This document shows, in pieces, positions 6,743 to 14,303 of a stretch of 15,669 nt of DNA. Under the pieces are notes generated by a model, which ran no database searches, was not told the origin of the DNA, and saw only the letters and a list, made by a program, of their open reading frames with translations. The translations under genes were made by a program, and so were the position numbers. Each line of letters opens with the position of its first letter. The first letter of the stretch is position 1. Origin of the DNA: an uncultured Oscillibacter sp. (GTDB lineage Bacteria; Bacillota; Clostridia; Oscillospirales; Oscillospiraceae); assembly GCF_910579365.1 (NCBI RefSeq), contig NZ_CAJTUX010000060.1, positions 1 to 15,669 on the forward strand, in the 5' to 3' direction.

Positions 6743-8953
6743 TTACTCCCCCAACTGCTCCAGCACCGGCATGGTCAGGCCGAAGATGCCTTCCAGCTCC
6801 TTCAAAAGCGGCAGGTATTCCTCATCTATCTGCTCCGGCAGACCGGTGATCTCCCGGAGAAGATAATAACCCTCCCACATGCTCTCGGCATAGAGTACGG
6901 CGTTTCGCTTTTGGCCGTTCTCCTCATAGACCGTCAGCATACACGCGACGTCCAAATCCTCCCGATAGGTCTGGTCGTCCACGCCGTCCTCATAGATCTG
7001 TCCCGTGGAAGCCAGAACCTGCTGCCGGGCCTCCACCACCTCCTTGGCGTTTTCCCCCGGGAAGATGGAGGCATAGACCCGCAGCCCGTGGGCCTCCGTG
7101 CGGATGGCCCGGCCCTCGGGGGCGTAGATGGGCGCGTCGCTGTAGGGAACATAAACGTCCACAAAGGCCTCGTGCCCGAAGTGGTCCGTTTTGATGTAGG
7201 CCGCCGCCATATAGGCGCAGTTCCGAATCTCCGAGAGGTGAATTTTCGTCTGGTAGTTCTCCTCCGTCACCTCCGGCCCCTCGAAACGGACGCTTTCCAG
7301 GGTATACATCAGGTTCGCCAGAACCTCCTCCGGGGACTGGCCCGCCTGGGTATGCTCCGCCTCCAGGGTAAAGAGAGCCCCGGTATCGGAGAGGGCGGCG
7401 GCGGTGTGGTGAATGGTGCCGTCGGTCCGATACACGGACACGATGTTATATCCGGACGCTTCGCCCAGCGGGGCCAGCAGGTCCTCGCCGGAGTACACCG
7501 CCTGGAAGCGGTCATAAAGCGGGTCATCCGAATGAATCTGACTGGTCAGGGTATCCCAGGCGTCCGCCGCGTCCACGCCGTACTGGGTGTAGACCCGGTA
7601 GGAGGTCCCCGTTTCGCCGTCCAGGAACCGGCGGCGGCTGTACTGAAATTCTCTGTCTATCTGGAACCTGATTTCTGAAATCACAAATTCCGTTGCGGTC
7701 TCCGGCACCCGGACGGGGACGTCCGGGAGGGCCGGTTCCTCCGGGAGGTCGTGGATGTCCCGCGCGGGGGCGTCCCCCTCGTTTTGGGACGTCCGCCAGC
7801 TGTCAACGGCAAAGCCCCCGCCCAGGAAAACCACCGTCAAGACCAGCGCCGCCAGTCCCGGAAGCCAGCGATAGGGCGTGGGCCCCTCCGCCCGCTCCAT
7901 CCCCATGACGGGCACGAAGTCCGGATATCCCTTGGGGATTTTCAGCTTCTTCCGGCCGCCGGAGTCCGTTTCATAGGAAATGGTCCAGCTCCAGCGGTCC
8001 TCCTTCTCCGCCTGGATGTCCCGCAGCTCGGTGACGGCCCCGGAATCACAGGCGGAGAGATCGTCGTTCAAGATATTCTCCAGCTCCCAGAGAATGTCGT
8101 CCCGGACCACCGCCTGCCGCGCCGGGGGCAGGGTCTCCCAGTCCCCCACACGGCACAGCTTCATCAGGTTCACCCGCCAGAGCCGCCCCGCCGCCCGGAC
8201 ATAGAGAATCTGGAAGACATTGCAGTACCGGGTGATGGTCAGGGTAATCCACATCAGAGGAATGAAGCTGAGGAAAATACCCAAAATCATCCCGAACTCC
8301 AAGCGGATCTGAAAGCGCTCCTCCAGCCTTGGCATCAGCATCATCAAGGCGACCAGCGCCACCAGAAGCGCCACGGCAGCCCCGCCGGCGCTGACGCGCA
8401 CGGGCTTCATCCACGCTTTTCGGAAGGGATACAGGGTCCCCTGGAGCTCCGGCTTCTCTTCCTCCGGCTCCTCACCCAGCAGCGCCTCCTCCAAGACTGC
8501 CTTGCGCCGCGCCTCCTTCTTGGGCTTCCAGAGGCTCCGTACCAGAATCAAGAGACTTCCGCAAAGGGTGAAGAGATATAATAACAACAGCTGGCCGTCG
8601 TACCAGGAGCGGATTTCCTGAACCTCCGGCAGCTCCTCAAAGCGCCCGAAGGCCTCCAGAAAGTCCATCCCCTGCACGGCCTCCACGGTCTCCATAATCT
8701 CAATGGTGCAGTTGACCTGATTGGCAAGGGCGCACATCACGGCCATGAGTACCAGGGAAATCGCCACACCCTTTTTGCTCAGCCGTCCGGCAAGCTGAAT
8801 ATAGCCCTGGAGGGTGAAGGCCGCCATGGCTACGCCGCCAATCAGGGAAAAGGTGTTCGACACCTGGTTTTCCAGCACAATGCTGACGCTCCCCAAGATA
8901 GACCCCAGCAGCGCGCCCAGAATCCCTAGGAATACCCGCTCCTTTGTTTTCAT
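6743..8953 (-). CDS. Large multi-helix membrane protein with C-terminal ectodomain, 736 aa (paralog of next gene upstream)
   Basis: Hydrophobic helices lie at about residues 8-28, 33-52, 62-82, 121-140, 187-207, 218-242 and 363-382. A ~350-residue hydrophilic C-terminal domain follows, probably outside the cell. The first 140 residues (Gly-zipper ILGALLGSILG, then ...GYIQLAG...SKKGVAISL) resemble a four-helix membrane domain I recall from unnamed Firmicutes proteins. A cytoplasmic domain (about 245-345) carries ILYVRAAGRLWRVNL and IPKGYPDFVPV, both matched in the 722-aa paralog (LYVRQENRLWRVPL; IPKVYPGFTPV). The ectodomains also align (TEENYQ; AHGLRV; final LPEQIDEEY...LEQLG). ATG 8953 is preferred because AGGAGG is 8 nt upstream and the longer frame to 9109 only shadows the previous gene. 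The gap is 11 nt. Function unknown; sensing, anchoring or membrane protection are all open. Confidence 0.93.
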   Translation of the reverse strand: MKTKERVFLGILGALLGSILGSVSIVLENQVSNTFSLIGGVAMAAFTLQGYIQLAGRLSKKGVAISLVLMAVMCALANQVNCTIEIMETVEAVQGMDFLEAFGRFEELPEVQEIRSWYDGQLLLLYLFTLCGSLLILVRSLWKPKKEARRKAVLEEALLGEEPEEEKPELQGTLYPFRKAWMKPVRVSAGGAAVALLVALVALMMLMPRLEERFQIRLEFGMILGIFLSFIPLMWITLTITRYCNVFQILYVRAAGRLWRVNLMKLCRVGDWETLPPARQAVVRDDILWELENILNDDLSACDSGAVTELRDIQAEKEDRWSWTISYETDSGGRKKLKIPKGYPDFVPVMGMERAEGPTPYRWLPGLAALVLTVVFLGGGFAVDSWRTSQNEGDAPARDIHDLPEEPALPDVPVRVPETATEFVISEIRFQIDREFQYSRRRFLDGETGTSYRVYTQYGVDAADAWDTLTSQIHSDDPLYDRFQAVYSGEDLLAPLGEASGYNIVSVYRTDGTIHHTAAALSDTGALFTLEAEHTQAGQSPEEVLANLMYTLESVRFEGPEVTEENYQTKIHLSEIRNCAYMAAAYIKTDHFGHEAFVDVYVPYSDAPIYAPEGRAIRTEAHGLRVYASIFPGENAKEVVEARQQVLASTGQIYEDGVDDQTYREDLDVACMLTVYEENGQKRNAVLYAESMWEGYYLLREITGLPEQIDEEYLPLLKELEGIFGLTMPVLEQLGE

Positions 8954-8964
8954 GTCTCCGCCTC

Positions 8965-11133
8965 CTAATTCTGCTGACGGCCCAGGTCCTCCATGACGGA
9001 CACCGTAATGCCGCAGACCTTCTCCATCTCCTTGAAGACCGCCTTGTACTCCCCGTCCATTTCCTCGGGGAGGCAGGTCAGCTCCTTGTAGAGGTAGCAG
9101 CCCTTCCACTTCTCCATGGCTACCATCGCCGTGACACGGGTCCGGCCTCCGTCGTAATAGACGGCCACCCGGCAGGCGTTGTTGCCCTCCTCGTTGTAGG
9201 CGTCCTCCAGGTAGTTCCCCTCGTCGTACTGCCGCCCGGCGGCTTTCAGGTCCTCGTAGACCTCCCGCACCACGTCCAAAGCAGTCCCCTCGTTGGGCAC
9301 CACGGCGGCGGACACCCGGAGGCCGTGGGCCTTGGTCATCATGGAGATGCCGCCGTCAAAATACTGTACCTCTCCGCCGCAGGGCAGGAAAGTATCCAGG
9401 TAGGCGTCATAGGGAAACAAACCCTCCGGGGCCTTGAAAAACGCCTGTCCGCAGTAGCTGAACCCCATGCTTACCGCCGGGCGGAGCTGGTCCTGATAGT
9501 TCTCCTCCGTAATAGCCGGGCCGGTGAATTGGAGATTTTCCAGCATGTAGAGCATGGTCCCCCGGGCGGTCTCTTCCTCGATTTCCTCCCCATGGTCACA
9601 GGTGAGGATCAGCATGGTCCCCCGTTCCGAGAGGGCCGTACCGATGTGGGAGAGCTGCCCGTCTGAAAGGCGGACCGTCCGCAGGTTGTACTGATAGGCC
9701 ACGCCGTTCTCTCCCAGCCGCCAGAGGAAGCCGTCCCCCTCCGGCCGCAGCCAGCGGACATCCTCTCCCTCCGATTCCATCAGAGCCAGCCGGGCGGTGT
9801 CTTCTCCCACGCCGAAGCGCAGCTCGATTTGATAGAACACGCCGCGCTCCAGGTCGTTGAAGCCGCTGGTGCTGGCCTGGAAGGCGTCGTCGGTCCGCAG
9901 GGTCAGGCCGTTCAATATGTAGTCTCCAATGACCTCCGGCACGACTGGCTCCATGGAGGCGGGACCTGTCTTCTCAGGTTCCGCCGCTTCCACCGGCAGC
10001 TTCGGCGGCGGGGCCTCGGGGCGGCGCTGCTCCTGAACGCCCATGAACAGTCCCGCTGCAAGGCAGACGGCGGTGACAGCCGCCGTGACGGCGGGATTCA
10101 CCCACCGGATATGTGGGGCAGACCGGACCCGTTCCGCCTCTCCGGGGACCGGGGTGAATCCGGGGTAGACCTTGGGGATCATGTGCTGTCCACCCCGGCT
10201 GTCGGACACCACCCACTCCCAGGGGGACTGCCGGATCAGCGTGGGCTTCTTGATTTCGCAAGTCTCCAGCTTCCCCTCGGCAATCACCGCCGCCACCGTG
10301 GACCGGAAGGCCGTCCGCCGGACCTGGGGCAGTATGTCCCACGCCCCGGCCAGCCAAGCCAGGGAAACCCGAAGCTCCGGGTCCAGGACCTGGTTCAAGG
10401 GCACCCGCCAGAGCCGGTTTTCCTGCCGGACATAGAGCCAGTGCGCCCCGGCGCAAAGCCGCGCCGGGGGTCCCTGGAGAGAGCCGATGACCAACAGGCT
10501 GAACCCCATGCCCATGGCGGCCCGGTCCCAAAGGGCCTCTGTACCCGTCAGGCGGCCCATCCAGAGGCAGAGGAACAGCAGCGCCAGCCAGATTCCCCGG
10601 GAAAACTTCCGCACCAGAAGGTGGGGCCGAATCCAGCCGAAGTCCGGCAGAAAAAACTCCATCTCCGCCGGGGCCGGGTCCTGCTCCATCCGGACAGGCT
10701 GGAGGGCCCGGATCCATCGCTTCCGGTCCTGCCCGGCTCCGTGGAACAGCAGCGCCCAGGCGCAAAGAGATACCGCCAGCAGCACCGCCAGCCGGACCCA
10801 ATACCAGACGGGCAGAGCCCCCAGGCTGAGGAACGCCCGCCACACGCCTGCCGGGTCGCCGGGGGCGGTCTCCAGGGCGAAATAGAGATGGTGCCCCAGG
10901 CAGTCAAAGAGAAGCACCCAGGGCAGGGCCAGCTGCGTCCTGGTCCGGCCGGCCCGCCCGGCGGTCAGCGCCCCGGTCCGAACGGCGAACAGGGCGGTCA
11001 GCGCCCCGCAGAGGATCAGCGGCACGTCGCCGAAGCGCACCATTGCCGCCAAGCAGTCCGCCCCCAGCGCCGCGCCCAGGATGGCCCCCGGTATGGCAAG
11101 AGAGTCTCGGCCCTGTTCCCATTTCTGTTCCAT
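8965..11133 (-). CDS. Large multi-helix membrane protein with C-terminal ectodomain, 722 aa
   Basis: The paralog and immediate upstream neighbour of the 736-aa protein. Hydrophobic segments lie at about residues 13-30, 36-52, 68-88, 108-130, 180-192, 205-217 and 347-366. A Pro-rich linker (371-384) and a ~330-residue hydrophilic domain follow. That domain contains two segments that loosely suggest PsbP/Mog1-like sandwich folds (ending near MLENLQF, and around AHGLRVSAAVVP). The N-terminus, WEQGR.S followed by GAALGADC, is shared with the 117-aa protein at 15240-15593. This supports ATG 11133 as the start; the alternative GTG at 11178 lies inside a candidate promoter. The ribosome binding site is GGGGG about 7-8 nt upstream. 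No catalytic motif is seen. Co-translation with its paralog suggests a heteromeric membrane complex. Confidence 0.93.
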   Translation of the reverse strand: MEQKWEQGRDSLAIPGAILGAALGADCLAAMVRFGDVPLILCGALTALFAVRTGALTAGRAGRTRTQLALPWVLLFDCLGHHLYFALETAPGDPAGVWRAFLSLGALPVWYWVRLAVLLAVSLCAWALLFHGAGQDRKRWIRALQPVRMEQDPAPAEMEFFLPDFGWIRPHLLVRKFSRGIWLALLFLCLWMGRLTGTEALWDRAAMGMGFSLLVIGSLQGPPARLCAGAHWLYVRQENRLWRVPLNQVLDPELRVSLAWLAGAWDILPQVRRTAFRSTVAAVIAEGKLETCEIKKPTLIRQSPWEWVVSDSRGGQHMIPKVYPGFTPVPGEAERVRSAPHIRWVNPAVTAAVTAVCLAAGLFMGVQEQRRPEAPPPKLPVEAAEPEKTGPASMEPVVPEVIGDYILNGLTLRTDDAFQASTSGFNDLERGVFYQIELRFGVGEDTARLALMESEGEDVRWLRPEGDGFLWRLGENGVAYQYNLRTVRLSDGQLSHIGTALSERGTMLILTCDHGEEIEEETARGTMLYMLENLQFTGPAITEENYQDQLRPAVSMGFSYCGQAFFKAPEGLFPYDAYLDTFLPCGGEVQYFDGGISMMTKAHGLRVSAAVVPNEGTALDVVREVYEDLKAAGRQYDEGNYLEDAYNEEGNNACRVAVYYDGGRTRVTAMVAMEKWKGCYLYKELTCLPEEMDGEYKAVFKEMEKVCGITVSVMEDLGRQQN
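11053..11081. repeat. Leader-encoding DNA repeat, copy 1
   Basis: This 29-nt segment, inside the 5' part of the 722-aa gene, matches 15501-15529 at 28 of 29 positions by eye. It encodes the leader residues around GAALGADC. Such nucleotide identity between otherwise unrelated genes suggests recent duplication or gene conversion of the leader. Confidence 0.7.
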
Positions 11134-11168
11134 AAATACGCCCCCAATGTGATGCTTTTTTCGATGCC

Positions 11169-11196
11169 AGTTTATCACATTTTATAGACAAAGCAA
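11169..11196 (-). promoter_or_regulatory. Candidate sigma-70-type promoter before membrane pair
   Basis: On the minus strand TTGCTT (11196-11191) is followed after 16 nt by TAAACT (11174-11169). An alternative -10-like TATAAA lies between them. It sits in a 104-nt AT-rich gap, one of the longest non-coding stretches here. Transcription would start near 11162, giving a leader of about 29 nt before ATG 11133. Both hexamers are imperfect, so this is tentative. Confidence 0.35.
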
Positions 11197-11237
11197 GTGC
11201 GGCAATCAGCGAATCGGTCCATGTTTCCAGAGTCCGT

Positions 11238-12089
11238 TTATGTACGCGGTTCCTCTGCTATATCTAAGGTACGATAATACTGGAGCCGCTGCCGAATGGC
11301 CGCTTTGGTTGGGTTTTCTGCGGTGGCAAACTGGACATCAGCGCGGATGCGGTCCAGCTCACGCATAGTCAGCACCAAATCTTCTGGAGCCAAGGGATGA
11401 TACTCTGCCTTTAAGCGTTGGTGTTCAGCGACGGCCTCACTCCAGTATTTTTTGCACTCATTCTTATATGTATCAGATATGGCTTCATAGGCATTATGGT
11501 AGGTCACGCTTTTGGAGAGTTTTGCCCTCAGTTCGTCGCGTTCTTTACCAATCGCCTCTATATCCGGGTGTTTTGAACGGATGAACATATAGTAGTTGAA
11601 GTTCCTAGGATTTGGGTGCTTATGCCCTGTTTCATGTACAAATAGCAGCCAGGCGCCAACTAGGGAAATCTCTATAGCATCCCAATATGGGGGTGTGCCG
11701 CTTGCGAAGAATGCTCCGAGTTTTTCAATCAATCCCGGCAAAAGTTGAAGCCGCCAATGGGGCGGATAGCTTTGATTTTGGACAGTCCCGTGTTCCAGCA
11801 GTTCCGTAATCTGAAGACACCAATCCTCATATCCCTGCGCCATTTCTGCTGTAATAGCTTTATCATCGCAGGCGAACCGCTCCATGTCTGTTAATATGCG
11901 CTCATACCCAGGCAGAATATCTACCTGCGGGAAGAACTCGACCGTTGCCGCGAGCTGGAGATAAAAACGCGATAAGGACATAGCACAGACCTGAGCGCAT
12001 TGTTCTGCCGTTTTGCACTGGTCAATAAGCAGTTGAAATGTTTTCTCGTGTTCCCTTTTGAAATATTGTTCTACCGATAACTTAGACAT
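11238..12089 (-). CDS. Hypothetical protein with HETGH motif, 284 aa
   Basis: A mainly helical soluble protein of unknown family. Residues 138-151 form an amphipathic/hydrophobic helix (DAIEISLVGAWLLF) leading into VHETGHKH. HETGH (152-156) fits the HExxH zinc-protease pattern, but no clear third metal ligand in a standard position is visible. Residues 170-260 are long charged helices, probably coiled coil (KHPDIEAIGKERDELRAKL...). ATG 12089 was chosen because AGGAGG, encoded as Arg-Arg at the end of the previous gene, sits 8-9 nt upstream; the longer frame to 12143 shadows that gene. GC is about 46% over 11401-11580, lower than the flanks, so separate acquisition is plausible. Role unknown; an immunity protein or a small peptidase are the options. 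Confidence 0.9.
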   Translation of the reverse strand: MSKLSVEQYFKREHEKTFQLLIDQCKTAEQCAQVCAMSLSRFYLQLAATVEFFPQVDILPGYERILTDMERFACDDKAITAEMAQGYEDWCLQITELLEHGTVQNQSYPPHWRLQLLPGLIEKLGAFFASGTPPYWDAIEISLVGAWLLFVHETGHKHPNPRNFNYYMFIRSKHPDIEAIGKERDELRAKLSKSVTYHNAYEAISDTYKNECKKYWSEAVAEHQRLKAEYHPLAPEDLVLTMRELDRIRADVQFATAENPTKAAIRQRLQYYRTLDIAEEPRT

Positions 12090-12091
12090 AA

Positions 12092-12811
12092 CTATGTCCT
12101 CCTTGTTCTTTTCCGTTTTAACAGCCCCTCCCCAAACGCCCACAAGACAGCCCCGGCCACGATAAGGCCAGCCACAACGCCCAGCCGTATCATCAAAATC
12201 TGTCCGCTGTGTTCCTTGTACCAGCCGTCGTCAAAGGCGTATACCACGTTTTCCAAGTCCGCCCCGTACTCGGCGCAGATGTCCTGCAAATACGGCTTGG
12301 CGTAGGTATCCACCCCCACCCTTGCGCTGATGGGGAGCGTGACGGCTTTTCCCTTGGCGAGATCGGCGGCAAGCCCACGGTCAAACAGGGCCAGCGCGTG
12401 CGTGCCGTCTGGAAACTCGATGATGGTATATTCGTTGTAGCCCGTCATCGCCCACAATGCGTTGGTGGTGGCCTGGGAGTAGTTGCGAGTGCGGTGGCCT
12501 ACCACGGCGGTATTGCTCCGCCAGCGAGCCAGCTCATAGACGCCCGTGGGAACGGCGTTCACCGGCTCCACGGTGAACTGGCTGAACGGGTACTGCGCCA
12601 TGAAGTCCTCCGCCCCGGCTACCCGGGGGATGTCCGCCCCGGCCTTTTTCCCGGTGAAAGAAACGGCTGCTCCGGCGGCCTCCACCTCGGCCTGGGTCAC
12701 AGCGGCCTCGTTCCGGCGGAGGAAGTCCTCCGGGCGGATGGAAAAGAAAAACGTCAGCACCGCCAGCAGGGCCGCGATGGAGCCGATCGTATTGAGAATT
12801 TTAGAGCGCAT
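12092..12811 (-). CDS. Bitopic two-helix membrane protein with central ectodomain, 239 aa
   Basis: One hydrophobic helix near the N-terminus (about 8-24, IGSIAALLAVLTFFFSI) and one near the C-terminus (about 206-228, LGVVAGLIVAGAVLWAFGEGL) bracket a ~175-residue domain. The C-terminus ends in a basic cluster (KRKRTRRT), so both ends are probably cytoplasmic and the central domain external. That domain contains EYTIIEFPDGTHALALFDRG and VVGHRTRNYSQA, with no recognised active site. A similar topology occurs in many unnamed Clostridia proteins. ATG 12811 has AAGGA 7 nt upstream; an in-frame TTG at 12817, better spaced from an AGGAGG, overlaps the previous stop codon and is an alternative. The gap to the next gene is 2 nt. 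Confidence 0.9.
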   Translation of the reverse strand: MRSKILNTIGSIAALLAVLTFFFSIRPEDFLRRNEAAVTQAEVEAAGAAVSFTGKKAGADIPRVAGAEDFMAQYPFSQFTVEPVNAVPTGVYELARWRSNTAVVGHRTRNYSQATTNALWAMTGYNEYTIIEFPDGTHALALFDRGLAADLAKGKAVTLPISARVGVDTYAKPYLQDICAEYGADLENVVYAFDDGWYKEHSGQILMIRLGVVAGLIVAGAVLWAFGEGLLKRKRTRRT

Positions 12812-12813
12812 CG

Positions 12814-13746
12814 TCAATCCTTTGCCTCCTTCTCCCAGGGGAAGCCGTACTTCGGCCTGGGCAGATCCAGGCGGCTGTAGTCCATCTGCGCGGGCTGGAT
12901 CAGCGCCTGGGGACAGTCCATGGTGTCAATCGTGACCTGGAGGCCGTTCTTGACCGCCAACTTTGCCAGGCCGATTGCGTGAATAACCAAGAGTCTGGGC
13001 GGGCCGGAGGTGCGCCGCCAACTGCTGACAATAGCGCATAGAGTATCATTCACAGTATCGGCATCCCCGGACACAATCGCTTCTATGCAGTGCGCGTAGT
13101 TCAGCCATAAGGGGCGGGAATCCTCTTTGAGCATCTTCTCCGCATAATAGCCTGCTTGGTCTTTGTCTCCCATTGACAGGCGGATCACCGCGTTGCCCCG
13201 GTATGTGAGAAACGGATTCCAGGTCCGCTCAGGAATGGAAAGAAGCTCCCCTAGTTCTTTGATAAACTCTGTATTCGCATCCGCGATCAGCGCCATATAA
13301 AACAGGTCCAGACGGGATAAAGAAACAAGACCGATACTATTATGGTTTTCGTCGTGGTCCGGCCATTGACAGATACATTTTTGGCAATAGGCAGCCAAGT
13401 AAAGATACTCCTTGCACTTGTTTGTATTACTCTCCATGCACCACGCTAATTCAGCTAAAAAGCGGTAAAGGCTGATAAGGCTGTGGAGGGTATTATACCC
13501 TGTCAGGAAATTGTTATATGGTGTTTTTTCTTCTGTCTTTCCCGCAAACTCATAGGTGAATTTCCGCCCGGTGGCTTTCAGCTCCGGCAGTGTCCAGTTT
13601 GCTTCCGGCAAAGAGAGCTTCTCCAATGATTCCAATACTGCCTTTTGAAGAAATGAAACTTCATCCATTTTTTCATATGACAGGAGATATTCCTTTTGTC
13701 TTTTGGTCTGATAGGTTATCTTTTTTCCTTGAGCACCTTTGCCCAT
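12814..13746 (-). CDS. Imm49-like immunity protein, 310 aa
   Basis: An all-helical soluble protein. The C-terminal segment, residues 255-283 (IHAIGLAKLAVKNGL followed by a strand and DCPQALI), matches my recollection of the Imm49 family ending '...alArrrGl.v.vdsp..P..Ll'. Length and the preceding helical repeats (about 80-240) are also compatible. Imm49 proteins are predicted to neutralise polymorphic toxins. The start is supported by GAGGTG 8 nt before the ATG. The gene is compositionally mosaic: the 3' 180 nt (12841-13020) are about 64% GC while 13321-13560 are about 41%. The family call is moderate; the reading frame is certain. Confidence 0.88.
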   Translation of the reverse strand: MGKGAQGKKITYQTKRQKEYLLSYEKMDEVSFLQKAVLESLEKLSLPEANWTLPELKATGRKFTYEFAGKTEEKTPYNNFLTGYNTLHSLISLYRFLAELAWCMESNTNKCKEYLYLAAYCQKCICQWPDHDENHNSIGLVSLSRLDLFYMALIADANTEFIKELGELLSIPERTWNPFLTYRGNAVIRLSMGDKDQAGYYAEKMLKEDSRPLWLNYAHCIEAIVSGDADTVNDTLCAIVSSWRRTSGPPRLLVIHAIGLAKLAVKNGLQVTIDTMDCPQALIQPAQMDYSRLDLPRPKYGFPWEKEAKD

Positions 13747-13803
13747 AGCTGTTCACCTCAATTTCATCGTCAGGACATCTTCTCCCGGCCTATCCGCCGC
13801 GCC

Positions 13804-13832
13804 GCCCTGGTGGGATTCCTCCCCACCAGGGC
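13804..13832 (-). terminator. Strong intergenic hairpin, possible terminator or processing element
   Basis: A perfect 11-bp GC-rich stem (13804-13814 pairs with 13822-13832) with a 7-nt loop lies 13 nt after the stop of the GRAM-like gene, within a 99-nt gap. On the minus strand it is followed by GC-rich sequence with no U-run, so it is not a textbook intrinsic terminator. It may attenuate transcription, protect a 3' end or mark RNA processing between the two genes. Confidence 0.5.
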
Positions 13833-13845
13833 AGTCCGGTTTCTT

Positions 13846-14187
13846 TCAGGAAATATGCTGCGTGATCCAGTCCATGTACTTGCCGCGCTTCGTGATGCCC
13901 AGCTTGTACTTGCCGCCGTCCCGCATGGTGAGCAGAACGCCAAATGGGAAGCAGGGCGGCGTCATGCAGGTCTCCACCGACTGGATGTCCTTCATCTGAA
14001 TCTCCCAGCTGGCGCCGGCCGTCCCGATCAGGCCGGAGGCCAGGAACACGATGCGCTTGTCCGTGAAATAGCCCTTCCCGGACACCTGCCGTCCCACAGC
14101 CTGCCCGGGCGTTTTCCAGCAGTCCACCGCTACCTTCTCCGCGAATACGGTTTCGCCGGTTTGAGCCTCAAATACTGGTTTTGCCAT
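13846..14187 (-). CDS. GRAM/PH-like domain protein, 113 aa
   Basis: A single small domain with the strand pattern of bacterial GRAM/PH-like proteins: a first strand pair, then GKGYFTDKRIVFLASG (about 43-58), the characteristic 'x.yFTdkRivF' element. WEIQMKDIQSVET (66-78) and GVLLTMRDGGKYKLGI (87-102) follow, then a C-terminal helix KYMDWITQHIS. PH/GRAM domains usually bind lipid or protein; no ligand can be inferred here. ATG 14187 is chosen because GGAGG is 8 nt upstream; the longer reading from 14202 would start inside that ribosome binding site. A 116-nt non-coding stretch precedes it, with nothing clear in it. Probably peripheral to the membrane or cytoplasmic. Confidence 0.88.
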   Translation of the reverse strand: MAKPVFEAQTGETVFAEKVAVDCWKTPGQAVGRQVSGKGYFTDKRIVFLASGLIGTAGASWEIQMKDIQSVETCMTPPCFPFGVLLTMRDGGKYKLGITKRGKYMDWITQHIS

Positions 14188-14303
14188 GAATACTACCTCC
14201 ATTGTCTTTTGATATGTATTGATTAAACGGTCTGCCTCCAGGAATCACAGCCGGAGGAAACAGGTCAATCCTATGTCAAACTATCTACGCCATTTTTCTT
14301 ACG

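Noticed and set aside
8954..9109. N-terminal extension of the 736-aa protein
   Set aside because: The extra 52 residues overlap the end of the previous gene in a different frame and look like shadow sequence. ATG 8953 has AGGAGG and matches a membrane-protein N-terminus.
9829..11187. 452-aa plus-strand ORF
   Set aside because: Very rich in Pro, Gly, Arg and Gln with no domain pattern. It mirrors the 722-aa membrane gene, whose paralog at 6743-8953 proves the minus-strand frame.
14188..14303. Possible promoter with TTGACA near 14274-14279 before the GRAM-like gene
   Set aside because: No acceptable -10 box at 16-18 nt (the sequence there is CTCCGG-like). The second TTGACC also lacks one.
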